A DNA stretch of 64,000 bases, from positions 35,274 to 99,273 of the forward strand of contig DASTRY010000057.1 of the NCBI GenBank assembly GCA_035760965.1, in the 5' to 3' direction. Below, one piece after another: positions 21,300 to 29,218 of the stretch. Source of the stretch: JADGHX01 sp035760965 (GTDB lineage: Bacteria > Pseudomonadota > Gammaproteobacteria > Steroidobacterales > Steroidobacteraceae). Position 1 is the first letter of the stretch. Every line of letters starts with the position of its first letter. The notes under the pieces are model-generated. The model searched no databases. It saw nothing but the letters and a program-made list of their open reading frames with translations, and had not been told where the DNA came from. The translations under genes were made by a program, and so were the position numbers.

Positions 21300-23015
21300 A
21301 TGCTCACTCATCTGCAGATTCGTGATTTCGCGATCATCGACGTGGTCGAGCTGGAATTGCAGCCGGGCATGACGGTGCTCACGGGCGAGACGGGCGCGGG
21401 CAAGTCCATCATGGTGGATGCGCTGCAGCTGCTTGCAGGAGGACGTGCCGGCGCGGAAGTCGTCCGCGCCGGAGCCGAACGCGCCGAGATCTCCGGCACG
21501 TTCGATCTGCTGCGCGCGCCGCGCGAGCTGAAACGCTGGCTCGAAGAGCAGTCCATCAGCACGGACGCCGAGCTGCACGTGCGGCGCGTGATCGCGAGCG
21601 ATGGGCGCTCGCGTGCCTATCTCAACGGACAGATCGTGCCGGTGCAGTTGCTGCGGGACCTCGGGAACATCCTCATCGACATACACGGCCAGCACGAATT
21701 CCAGTCGCTGACGCGCAGCAGCGCGCAGCGCGAGCTGCTCGACGATTTCGGCCGGCACGATGCGCTCGTCGGCCAGGTGGAGATCGCGCATCGCGTGTGG
21801 ACCGGGCTGCTGAATCGCATGCTCGAGCTCGAAACCAAGGCGCGCGATCGCGAGGCCAAGCTCGACTTGCTGCGCTATCAGGTGCGCGAGCTCGAGGCGC
21901 TCCAGCTCACGGCGGGCGAAGTGGCCGCTCTCAACGAGGAGCGCGGTCGGCTCGCCAATCGCGGCAAGCTCGCGGAGGCCGCGCAGACCGCCGTCATGCA
22001 GCTGTACGAGAGCGAAGAAGGGAGCGCGCACGCGGCCGTGAGCCGTGCGTTGCAGGCGATGCGCTCGCTGGCGTCCGTGGACCCGAAGCTCGGCGCCGTC
22101 GTGCCGCTCGTGGACGAGGCGGCCATTCAGATTCGCGAGGCGGCGCGCCAGCTGCAGCACTATCTGGAAACGCTCGAGGTGGACACGGCGCGGCAGGATC
22201 AGGTCGAGAAGCGCCTGGCCGCCATCGAGGAGCTGGCGCGCAAGCATCGTGTCAGCCCGGACGAGTTGCCGGAGCGAACCGTGCAGCTGCAAAAGGAGCT
22301 CGCCGAGCTCGAACGCGCGGATTCGGATCTCTCGCAACTCCGCAAGGAGCAGGTCGCCGCGCTGGAATCCTACCGGACGCTCGCCAACCAGCTCTCTGCA
22401 CGGCGCGCGACCGCGGGCCGAGCGCTCGCAAAAGACATCACGGCACGCATGCAGACGCTCGGGATGGCCGGCGGGCGGTTCCAGGTGGAGATCACTCCGC
22501 TGGCCTCGGCCGAGCCGGCCTCGCACGGGGTCGACCAGATCGAGTTCCGGGTCACGGCGAACCCGGGCCAGCCGTTGAGGCCGCTCGCGAAGGTGGCCTC
22601 GGGCGGCGAGCTGTCACGCCTGTCGTTGGCGATCCAGGTGTCCTCGGCCGCGCGTGAGACGCGCTGCATGGTGTTCGACGAAGTCGACTCCGGCATTGGC
22701 GGCGCCGTCGCGGAGATCGTCGGGCGCGAGCTTCGCAACCTGGCGGAGCGCAGCCAGGTGCTGTGCGTGACCCACCTGCCGCAAGTGGCCTCGCAAGCCC
22801 ATCACCACCTGCGCGTCACGAAGCTCACGGATGGCAAGACGACGCGGACGAGCCTGACCCCGATGGCGAACGAGGAGCGCGTGGAAGAGATAGCCCGGAT
22901 GCTCGGCGGGGTCGAGATCACGTCGAAAGCCCGCGAGCACGCCCGGGAGATGCTGAAGGCCGCCGACAACGGCGCGGAAGCCGCGCGCCCGACGAAAGCC
23001 TCCAAGCGCCGCTAG
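21300..23015 (+). CDS. recN: DNA repair protein RecN
   Basis: SMC-like ATPase involved in double-strand break repair. Walker A GETGAGKS lies near residue 30; the signature LASGGELSRLSLA-like segment VASGGELSRLSLAIQV and Walker B MVFDEVDSGIGG are near residues 435-470, with long coiled-coil arms between (about 150-370). The 571 residues are full length. In Escherichia coli recN is SOS-induced, but no clear LexA box is visible in the 13-base gap after nadK, so the two genes are probably co-transcribed. It converges on fur with seven bases between stops. Confidence 0.97.
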   Translation: MLTHLQIRDFAIIDVVELELQPGMTVLTGETGAGKSIMVDALQLLAGGRAGAEVVRAGAERAEISGTFDLLRAPRELKRWLEEQSISTDAELHVRRVIASDGRSRAYLNGQIVPVQLLRDLGNILIDIHGQHEFQSLTRSSAQRELLDDFGRHDALVGQVEIAHRVWTGLLNRMLELETKARDREAKLDLLRYQVRELEALQLTAGEVAALNEERGRLANRGKLAEAAQTAVMQLYESEEGSAHAAVSRALQAMRSLASVDPKLGAVVPLVDEAAIQIREAARQLQHYLETLEVDTARQDQVEKRLAAIEELARKHRVSPDELPERTVQLQKELAELERADSDLSQLRKEQVAALESYRTLANQLSARRATAGRALAKDITARMQTLGMAGGRFQVEITPLASAEPASHGVDQIEFRVTANPGQPLRPLAKVASGGELSRLSLAIQVSSAARETRCMVFDEVDSGIGGAVAEIVGRELRNLAERSQVLCVTHLPQVASQAHHHLRVTKLTDGKTTRTSLTPMANEERVEEIARMLGGVEITSKAREHAREMLKAADNGAEAARPTKASKRR

Positions 23016-23022
23016 CGAGCGG

Positions 23023-23484
23023 CTACGAACGCGTCTCGACGGGCATCTTGCGCGCCACGCCCTTCTTGCGATGGGGGCAATTCTGGCGCCGACACTTACC
23101 GTACAGAATCAAGGAGTGGTCGCGAACTTCGAACCCGAGGCGCTGGGCGACCTGATCCTGCCGCTCCTCGATGCCGGCATCCATGAACTCCTCGACGCGG
23201 CCGCATTCGAGACACACGATGTGGTCATGGTGAGTGCCCTGATTCAGCTCGAACACGGCCATGCCATCCTCGAAGTGATGGCGCGTGACGAGCCCCGCCG
23301 CCTCGAACTGCGTCAGGACGCGGTAGACCGTCGCGAGGCCGATGTCCTCGTTGGAGTCGAGCAACCCCCGATAGATGTCCTCGGCCGACAGATGCCGCGT
23401 CGCGCTGCTCTCGAGGATCTCGAGAATCTTCAGCCGCGGCAGCGTTACCTTGAGGCCGGCTTTGCGAAGATCCTTACCTTCCAC
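23023..23484 (-). CDS. fur: Ferric uptake regulator Fur
   Basis: Iron-responsive repressor. The 153 residues contain the winged-helix domain (1-80, with LATVYRVLTQFEAAGLV as recognition region), the metal-binding THHDHIVCLECG with a CxxC pair, and a second pair in KCRRQNCPHR. The start is GTG at 23484 with GGAG seven bases upstream. It is divergent from bamE (omlA), the conserved fur-omlA pairing of pseudomonads and xanthomonads. No clear Fur box was found in the shared upstream region. Confidence 0.97.
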   Translation of the reverse strand: MEGKDLRKAGLKVTLPRLKILEILESSATRHLSAEDIYRGLLDSNEDIGLATVYRVLTQFEAAGLVTRHHFEDGMAVFELNQGTHHDHIVCLECGRVEEFMDAGIEERQDQVAQRLGFEVRDHSLILYGKCRRQNCPHRKKGVARKMPVETRS

Positions 23485-23589
23485 TCACGCTCTCCAGCCC
23501 AACAGGAACGGCCCTCGGGCGGGCTGGACGTGCGGGCAAATGGCCATACGGTATGATGCGCGCGCGATTATTCCCCCAAACGGAACGAC

Positions 23590-24003
23590 ATGCGACCCCG
23601 TTTTCAGAGTTCGACGCTCATGCACCGCCTCATGATGGTTTGCACCACCCTCGGCCTGGCGCTGCTCGCCTCGGGCTGCGTCTATCGCATGAACATCCAG
23701 CAGGGCAACTACCTCGAGCCCCGCGCGGTCTCGCAGCTGCAGGTCGGCATGACTCGCAGCCAGGTGCGCTATCTCCTCGGCACACCGATGGTGCCCGACG
23801 CCTTCGACAACGACCGCTGGGATTATCTCTACTACTTGAAGAAGGGCCGCCTGAAAGCGCCCGAGCAGCGGCACCTCATCGTGTATTTCGAGAACGATAA
23901 GGTGAGCAAGGTCGACAAGTCGGGCGTGGGCCCCATGCCGCCCGTCGAGCAGCGCGAGATCGAGCCCGACTCGCAGAACGCCAAGGCGAACGCGGCTTCC
24001 TAG
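23590..24003 (+). CDS. bamE: Outer membrane assembly lipoprotein BamE
   Basis: Small lipoprotein of the beta-barrel assembly (BAM) complex, also called SmpA or OmlA. A signal peptide ends in the lipobox LLASGC (Cys30 from the ATG at 23590, Cys20 from an ATG at 23620); I prefer 23590 because GGAA lies just before it. The BamE core follows: VGMTRSQVRYLLGTPMVPDAF-WDYLYY. The last 25 residues are a polar tail. A TATGAT hexamer at 23552-23557 is a likely -10. Confidence 0.96.
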   Translation: MRPRFQSSTLMHRLMMVCTTLGLALLASGCVYRMNIQQGNYLEPRAVSQLQVGMTRSQVRYLLGTPMVPDAFDNDRWDYLYYLKKGRLKAPEQRHLIVYFENDKVSKVDKSGVGPMPPVEQREIEPDSQNAKANAAS

Positions 24004-24033
24004 CCGGCGCCTGCGGCTCGCACTTCGTGAGCC

Positions 24034-24366
24034 TCAGCGCTTCGGCGTGCGCGCGGAGCGGCGCTCCTCGCGGACGCGCTCGCGACGGCGCTCGCGCGGG
24101 TCGGAGCGCAGCGGGCGATAGATCTCGATCCGATCGCCGTCGCGCAGCACGTCGCTCCGACTGCACGGCCGGCCGAAGATCCCGAGATCCGCGCTGTCCC
24201 AGGGCACATCGTCACGCCGGGCGAGCGCCCGTGCCGCCGCGAGCGCGTCCGCGACGGTGGCCGCGGGCGGCAACTCGACGTCCCAGAGGAACTGCTCGTC
24301 GCGCGTCGCATACGCCACCACGCAGCGCTTGCGGTCGGCTGGCGAACCCACGGTCCGGAACCTCAC
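24034..24366 (-). CDS. ratB: RnfH/RatB family ubiquitin-fold protein
   Basis: Member of the RnfH (RatB/PasI) family of small beta-grasp proteins. I start at a GTG at 24366 that overlaps the ratA stop (GTGA), giving 110 residues; the longer frame only shadows ratA. The core CVVAYATRDEQFLWDVELP and LGIFGRPCSRSDVLRDGDRIEIYRPL is characteristic. The last 20 residues are very rich in arginine. In Escherichia coli RatA-RatB was proposed as a toxin-antitoxin-like pair; their true role here is unknown. Confidence 0.93.
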   Translation of the reverse strand: MRFRTVGSPADRKRCVVAYATRDEQFLWDVELPPAATVADALAAARALARRDDVPWDSADLGIFGRPCSRSDVLRDGDRIEIYRPLRSDPRERRRERVREERRSARTPKR

Positions 24367-24797
24367 TTGTCGTCGAGCTCGCGGGCGCGCGCGACGAAGG
24401 CGTCCACGAGCGAGCTCGCGGTCTGCTCGAAGATCGGCTCGAACAGCATCGCCGACATGCGGCTGGCGAAGGCAAAGCGCATGAACAGCTCGACGCGGCA
24501 GCCGTCCTGGCCGACGGGCGTGAGCTTCCACTCGCCCGTCAGCTCGCGGAACGGCCCGCGCACGAGCGTCATCGTGATCTGGCGGTCCGGCTCGAGCGTG
24601 TTCCGGGTCGTGAACTCCGCTTGCAGCGGCCCGCGGCGCACGCCGATCGTCGCGATCATCTCGTGCGGCGTGCGGGATTCGACGCGCGCGTGCGTGCATC
24701 CGGGAACGAATTCCGGATACCGCTCGATGTCGTTGATGAGGGCGAACATGCGGCTCGGCGGGTGTGCGACGAGCGCCGAGCGCGTGACCTGTCGCAT
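24363..24797 (-). CDS. ratA: RatA family START-domain protein
   Basis: Polyketide cyclase/START-fold protein of the RatA (Coq10-like) family. In Escherichia coli RatA (PasT) was reported to block 70S ribosome assembly; the family is also related to ubiquinone-binding Coq10. I use ATG 24797 (144 residues, beginning MRQVTRSALV); conserved elements are MFALINDIERYPEFVPGC and the C-terminal helix VDAFVARARELDD. It is divergent from smpB and overlaps ratB by four bases, the conserved smpB/ratA-ratB arrangement. Confidence 0.95.
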   Translation of the reverse strand: MRQVTRSALVAHPPSRMFALINDIERYPEFVPGCTHARVESRTPHEMIATIGVRRGPLQAEFTTRNTLEPDRQITMTLVRGPFRELTGEWKLTPVGQDGCRVELFMRFAFASRMSAMLFEPIFEQTASSLVDAFVARARELDDK

Positions 24798-24849
24798 GAG
24801 GCGATTGTCACACAGGTACAATGACCCCGCAGACCGAAGTCGTCATCCC

Positions 24850-25332
24850 ATGTCCAAAGCCGCCGCCGCCAAGAAAAACGAGCCCGAACGCCTGATCGCC
24901 GAGAACCGCCGGGCGCGCTTCGATTACTTCATCGAGGAGCGCTACGAGGCGGGCCTCGCGCTGCAGGGTTGGGAAGTGAAGGCGATGCGCGCCGGGCGCG
25001 CGCAGATCACCGAGGGATACGTGTTCCTGCGCGATGGCGAGGCGTTTCTCATCGGTGCGCACGTGACGCCGCTCAAGACCACCTCGACGCACATCGTCGC
25101 GGACCCGACGCGCACTCGAAAGCTGCTGTTGAAGGCGAGCGAGCTGTCGCGACTGATCGGCGCAGTCGAGCGCCGCGGCTACACACTCGTGCCGCTCGAC
25201 CTGCACTGGAAGGACGGTCGCGTGAAGCTGGAAATCGGTCTCGCCAAGGGCAAGAAGCAGCACGACAAGCGTGCCACCGAGAAAGAGCGCGACTGGCAGC
25301 GCGAGAAAGCGCGCGTGCTCCGCCGCGGCTGA
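24850..25332 (+). CDS. smpB: SsrA-binding protein SmpB
   Basis: Binds tmRNA and brings it to stalled ribosomes in trans-translation. I start at ATG 24850 (160 residues); the open frame extends upstream only as a shadow of ratA. Conserved segments: IAENRRARFDYFIEERYEAGL-LQGWEVKAMR and YTLVPLDLHWKDGRVKLEIGLAKGKKQHDKR, the latter including the basic C-terminal tail that enters the mRNA channel. Its RNA partner ssrA lies convergent 41 bases downstream. Confidence 0.97.
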   Translation: MSKAAAAKKNEPERLIAENRRARFDYFIEERYEAGLALQGWEVKAMRAGRAQITEGYVFLRDGEAFLIGAHVTPLKTTSTHIVADPTRTRKLLLKASELSRLIGAVERRGYTLVPLDLHWKDGRVKLEIGLAKGKKQHDKRATEKERDWQREKARVLRRG

Positions 25333-25361
25333 GACCCTTCTCCGCCCATGCGGAAAGGGTC
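25333..25361. terminator. Hairpin between convergent smpB and ssrA
   Basis: Outer arms GACCCTT (25333-25339) and AAGGGTC (25355-25361) plus an inner TCCGC/GCGGA-type stem form a hairpin directly after the smpB stop and 12 bases beyond the tmRNA end. No strong T-run follows on either strand, so termination is probable but not proven. Confidence 0.5.
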
Positions 25362-25373
25362 GACAGTGCGGAT

Positions 25374-25727
25374 TGGTGGAGGCGGGGGGAATCGAACCCC
25401 CGTCCGTAAGTGCTAAGCCCGAAGACCTACGTACGTAGCTCTCTCTTTGATTCTCACGCGTCGCTACCCGAGGAGCAGGGAAGACGCCGCGCCAGCAGAC
25501 GGTGACTCTTAGCAGAACCGGCCCGTCGCACACCGGTTCGCGATCCTATGAACGCGTCCCCTGATTCAGTTGCATAGGCACAAGCTGGTCAGAGGTCAGC
25601 TGCGCTTAAGCAGCCAGAGCGTAGTTGTCGTCGTTGGCAACTATGAGTTTGCAGCGAGATTTACGAGGACACTGCGCCTCGGTACGCACTTCGGGGTTCA
25701 CGACCCACGTCGAAACCGGTCGCCCCC
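25374..25727 (-). ncRNA. ssrA: Transfer-messenger RNA (tmRNA)
   Basis: The minus strand begins GGGGGCGACCGG, the 5' half of the tRNA-like domain, and ends with the T arm GGGGGTTCGATTCCCCC, acceptor CGCCTCC and encoded CCA; the 7-pair acceptor helix GGGGGCG/CGCCTCC fixes both ends (354 bases). The tag reading frame at 25638-25606 starts at resume codon GCC and encodes ANDDNYALAA followed by TAA, close to the Escherichia coli tag ANDENYALAA. It tags stalled nascent proteins for degradation together with SmpB. One piece, not the permuted two-piece form. Confidence 0.97.
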
Positions 25728-25773
25728 AAAAGCTCGAGCGCGAAGGATACCATCCGCGCCCCGCGGCGTGGAG

Positions 25774-25790
25774 GCGTGCAATTTGCACGC
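25774..25790. promoter_or_regulatory. Perfect 17-base palindrome upstream of ssrA and the DUF481 gene
   Basis: GCGTGCAATTTGCACGC: eight-base arms around one central base. It lies 46 bases upstream of the tmRNA 5' end and 32 bases before the divergent DUF481 gene, the position of an operator. The binding protein is unknown. Confidence 0.45.
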
Positions 25791-25822
25791 GCAGCCGCGT
25801 GCCCAACAAGTGGAGTCGGGGG

Positions 25823-26584
25823 ATGTCTGAATCAAGTTTCTGGAGCGGCGCCGCGCTCGTGTCGCTGTTTGCAACCACTGTCGCACACGCACAGGACACC
25901 TGGACGACGCGAGCCGAGCTGGGCTTCGTCGCCGCGCATGGCAACAGCTCGACGAAAACGGCGAACGCCAAGGTCGAGATCGCGCGTGAAATCCACGATT
26001 GGAAGTACACGTTCGCGACGACGGGCCTGTACGGGCGGACCACGGGGATTTCGACCGCGCAGCACTTCGATGCGCGCTCGCAGGCCAACTATGCCTTCAG
26101 CGAGCGCTCGTTCTGGTTCGGCGCGCTCCGTTACGAGGACGACCGTTTCAGCGGCTTCGACTATCAGACGACGGCGACGACCGGTGTCGGTCGTAAATTC
26201 ATCGACACCGACGCGACGAAACTCTCGATCCAGATCGGCGCGGGCTTTCGCGCCCTGCGCCCCGAGGAGCTCGTGCGCGATGAGGCGACCGACGCGGTGC
26301 TCGCCCGCATCAAGGGTGAACGTTCGCACGACGCCGTCGCGAACGGCGCCCTCTCCTTCGAGCATGCCTTCAACGACCACACCAAGGTCATCGACTCGCT
26401 GCTCACCGAAGCCGGCCAGGCGAACACGCTCACGCGCAACGATCTTTCGCTCGAAGTGAAGATGATCAGGACCTTCGCGGTGAGCATCGGCTTGAGCATC
26501 CGGCACAACAGCGAACCGGGGCCGGGGCTGCAGCGCACGGACACGCTCACGACGGTGAATCTCGTATATTCGAATCAACCGTGA
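25823..26584 (+). CDS. DUF481 family outer-membrane protein
   Basis: The 253 residues start with a signal peptide (cleavage after HAQ near residue 24) and continue as alternating polar/aromatic strands typical of a small beta-barrel: WTTRAELGFVAAHGNSSTKTANAKVEIAREI, later EDDRFSGFDYQTTATTGVGRKF. It ends in a YSNQP segment rather than a terminal Phe. This matches the DUF481 (YdiY-like) family of putative salt/acid-induced outer-membrane proteins. The ATG at 25823 has GGAG and GGGGG upstream. The function is unknown; it stands alone between ssrA and the udgX-like gene. Confidence 0.85.
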   Translation: MSESSFWSGAALVSLFATTVAHAQDTWTTRAELGFVAAHGNSSTKTANAKVEIAREIHDWKYTFATTGLYGRTTGISTAQHFDARSQANYAFSERSFWFGALRYEDDRFSGFDYQTTATTGVGRKFIDTDATKLSIQIGAGFRALRPEELVRDEATDAVLARIKGERSHDAVANGALSFEHAFNDHTKVIDSLLTEAGQANTLTRNDLSLEVKMIRTFAVSIGLSIRHNSEPGPGLQRTDTLTTVNLVYSNQP

Positions 26585-26656
26585 GCTGACCGACAACCAG
26601 AGCGAATGCTTCGGCACGGCCGGAACCGTGACACCCCGTGAGCCATTGTGTGCTGT

Positions 26657-27340
26657 ATGGCTACACCCCCGCGCCACGGCGACGACGAGCTACGCCCCTC
26701 GGCTGATGAGAGCGCAACCGAAGGCGCAGGCATTGGTCGCCACCTGAACTCGCTGTCAGAGCTGCGAGACGCGGTCAACGCGTGCCGGCGCTGCGGGCTG
26801 TGGCGAAACGCCACGCAAGGTGTGCCGGGCGAAGGCCCGGACCGCGCGGACATGATGCTCGTCGGCGAGCAGCCGGGAGATGCCGAAGATACCGAGGGCC
26901 ACCCTTTCGTCGGTCCGGCCGGCCGCATTCTCGACCGCGCGCTCGCTCAGGCGGGGATCGACCGCAAGGCCGTCTTCGTCTCGAACGCGGTGAAGCACTT
27001 CAAGTTCGAGCCGCGCGGTAAGCGGCGCATCCACTCGAAACCGAATGCCGCCGAGATCGACGCGTGCCGCTGGTGGCTGACCGAAGAGCTGAAGTTCGTG
27101 CAACCGAAGCTGGTCATCGCGCTCGGCGCGACGGCGGCGCGCAGTGTGTTGGGCCACTCCGTCACCGTATCGTCGATGCGCGGGCTGCCAACACCGTTCA
27201 CGAAGACCGCTCACGTCTGGGTGACGATCCACCCGTCTTACTTGCTGCGGATCACAGACGACGCGGACACCGCGGCCGAGTACGACCGCTTCGTCGAAGA
27301 TCTCGAAGGCGCGCGTCGCTGGCTGGGGAAGCGCTCGTAG
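26657..27340 (+). CDS. udgX: UdgX-type uracil-DNA binding protein
   Basis: Uracil-DNA glycosylase superfamily, close to family 4 but with UdgX hallmarks. Motif A is GEQPGDAED, the family-4 VKCRP segment is replaced by VKHFKFEPRGKRRIHSKP, and motif B is HPSYLLR. In characterised mycobacterial UdgX the histidine of KRRIH becomes covalently linked to DNA after uracil excision; the equivalent is present here. Cysteines in ACRRCGLW and DACRWW fit an iron-sulfur site. I use ATG 26657 (227 residues); a GTG nine bases upstream is also in frame. The gene is monocistronic and converges on the amidase gene. Confidence 0.88.
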   Translation: MATPPRHGDDELRPSADESATEGAGIGRHLNSLSELRDAVNACRRCGLWRNATQGVPGEGPDRADMMLVGEQPGDAEDTEGHPFVGPAGRILDRALAQAGIDRKAVFVSNAVKHFKFEPRGKRRIHSKPNAAEIDACRWWLTEELKFVQPKLVIALGATAARSVLGHSVTVSSMRGLPTPFTKTAHVWVTIHPSYLLRITDDADTAAEYDRFVEDLEGARRWLGKRS

Positions 27341-27347
27341 CGTCCTG

Positions 27348-28262
27348 CTAGCGGCGCATGCCGTCCAGCGACAGCAAGAGCCCGTAGAGGTCCGGTCGAC
27401 GATCGCGGAAGACGAACCAGTTGTCGCGCAGACGATGGATTGCGTCGAGATCGAACGTCGCGGTCAGCACGGCGTCCTCCGCCTCCCCCGCCTCCGCAAC
27501 CTTGGCGCCACTCGGATCGGCGATGAACGACGAGCCGTAGAAGTCGATGTACAGCCCCTCGGGATTCTGCAGCGAGCGCTCGAGACCGTACCGATTGGAT
27601 GCCACGAGCGGCGTCAGATTGGCAGCGGCGTGCCCCTGCTGCGTCCGCTGCCAGTGATCGCGGGAGTTCACCGGGAGTGCAGGCGGCGGCTCGGTGCCGA
27701 TTGCAGTCGGGAAGAACAGCAATTCCGCGCCCATGAGCGCCATCGCCCGCGCCGTCTCGGGAAACCACTGATCCCAGCAGATGCCCACACCGATGCGTGC
27801 GAACTTCGTGTCCCACACCTTGAACCCGGTATCGCCCGGGCTGAAGTAGTTCTTCTCCTGGTATCCCGGCCCGTTCGGAATGTGCGATTTGCGATAGACG
27901 CCGAGATTGCGCCCGTCCGCATCCAGAATGGCCACCGAGTTGAAGTAGGCGGGGCCGGCCTGCTCGAAGAAACTGATGGGCAGCACGACACCGAGCTCGC
28001 GCGCAATCGGCTGGAAGTGCTGAATCGCGCGATTGCTCTCGACGGGACGCGCAAGACTCAGGTGGCGCACGTCCTGCTCGATGCAGAAGTACGGCGTCTC
28101 GAAGAGCTCGGGCAACAGGATGATCTGCGCACCGCGGCGCGCAGCCTCGCGCACCGCCCGTTCGGCCTTCGCGAGATTCCCCTCCAGGTTCCAATCGCAG
28201 GAGAACTGCGTGGCCGCGACGGTGACATTGCGCGGGGAGCTGCGGAAATGAGCAGGTTCCAT
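27348..28262 (-). CDS. aguB: Carbon-nitrogen hydrolase, probable N-carbamoylputrescine amidase
   Basis: Nitrilase-superfamily amidase. The catalytic triad is visible: Glu in LLPELFETPYFC, Lys in YRKSHIPNGPGYQEKNYFSPGD, and Cys in GVGICWDQWFPETARAM. The PGYQEK-YFSPGDTGFKVW and NRYGLE segments are typical of AguB, which releases putrescine, ammonia and CO2 from N-carbamoylputrescine in the agmatine route. The 304 residues are of normal length. The usual partner aguA (agmatine deiminase) is not adjacent, so the exact substrate is inferred. Confidence 0.85.
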   Translation of the reverse strand: MEPAHFRSSPRNVTVAATQFSCDWNLEGNLAKAERAVREAARRGAQIILLPELFETPYFCIEQDVRHLSLARPVESNRAIQHFQPIARELGVVLPISFFEQAGPAYFNSVAILDADGRNLGVYRKSHIPNGPGYQEKNYFSPGDTGFKVWDTKFARIGVGICWDQWFPETARAMALMGAELLFFPTAIGTEPPPALPVNSRDHWQRTQQGHAAANLTPLVASNRYGLERSLQNPEGLYIDFYGSSFIADPSGAKVAEAGEAEDAVLTATFDLDAIHRLRDNWFVFRDRRPDLYGLLLSLDGMRR

Positions 28263-28398
28263 CGAGGACCTCGGAGGATGATTTTGGCGGGCGACGTTAC
28301 CCTAGCGCACGCGGGCCGGCAAAAGTCGCGGCGGGGGGCCCTAACGAACGACGCCGCGCTCGCAGCTGGAGTGCTGCAGGCGCGACGCCGTGGTTACA

Positions 28399-29118
28399 TC
28401 AGTGCAGCCGCTTCTTGCTCGAAGGACCGGTGAGCTGCGGGAATAGCGCCTGATCGAGCGCCTGCACGTACGTCGACACGTCGGCCGGACCCGGCACGAG
28501 CACGCGACCGTTGATCAGCAGATTCGGAGTCACGGTGACGCCGAAACCGCGCAACCGCTTCTCGTCCGCTTCCACGATGTCGCGCCCTTCCGCCGGATTG
28601 GCGAACGCGATGAGCGTCTCCTCCGCGAGATGATTTTCGCGGCCGACCGCCTCGATGACTTTCGGATCGCCGATATCGCGCCCCTGCTCGAAGAAGGCGC
28701 GGAAGAGTCCGTCCGCGACCTCGCTGTGTTTGTCCTCACGAGCCGCGAGCACGACGAGGCGATGTGCTTCTGTCGTATCGGGCAGCCGCTCGATCCGATC
28801 GAAATCGAAGTGAATACCGACGCTCTCTCCGGCTTCGGTGAGACTCTTCTGCGCGAAATCGACCGTGACATTGGGGGGCAGCCGACTTGCCAGATGATCG
28901 CGCCACGTGCGCCGTGTGTCGCCGTGCGTGAGCGCGAGCTCCATTTGGGTTCGGAAGCCATGCCACCGCAGCGCACGCACCGGCAACCCGTAGAGGTTGT
29001 CGAGCGCGCGTTCGAGACTGCGCTTGCCCAGGAACGACCAGGGGCACGCGAGATCTGCGATCAGATCGATCTCGAGGGTGGGCCGTGCAACCGTCGGGGT
29101 GGCGATTTGTGTGTCCAT
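28399..29118 (-). CDS. DsbA-family (FrnE-like) thioredoxin-fold protein
   Basis: The 239 residues match the FrnE/2-hydroxychromene-carboxylate-isomerase branch of the DsbA family: beta strand then IADLACPWSFLGKRSLERAL near residues 18-40, a helical insertion with HGDTRRTW, and the cis-proline segment GFGVTVTPNLLINGR-LVPG near 190-210. The active-site motif is CPWS rather than CxxC, so it has a single N-terminal cysteine and is unlikely to be a classical dithiol oxidase. No signal peptide is visible, so it is probably cytoplasmic. The substrate is unknown. Confidence 0.8.
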   Translation of the reverse strand: MDTQIATPTVARPTLEIDLIADLACPWSFLGKRSLERALDNLYGLPVRALRWHGFRTQMELALTHGDTRRTWRDHLASRLPPNVTVDFAQKSLTEAGESVGIHFDFDRIERLPDTTEAHRLVVLAAREDKHSEVADGLFRAFFEQGRDIGDPKVIEAVGRENHLAEETLIAFANPAEGRDIVEADEKRLRGFGVTVTPNLLINGRVLVPGPADVSTYVQALDQALFPQLTGPSSKKRLH

Positions 29119-29218
29119 GAGGCGCTACGTGGAGGACGCCGGTGATTATTCAAGCCGCCACGGAGAGGGAAGTTCCTGCCGGCGGCGCCCTGCGGGGGCT
29201 GGAGCGGGCCCAGTCGGC

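Noticed and set aside
24363..24797. Toxin-antitoxin system formed by ratA-ratB
   Set aside because: The pair is a conserved core-genome neighbour of smpB and its toxin role is disputed; nothing here shows an active toxin-antitoxin module.
25374..25830. Integrated element at the tmRNA gene, a common attachment site
   Set aside because: Both flanks hold ordinary genes, the tmRNA 3' end is followed directly by smpB, and no integrase or repeated end is present.
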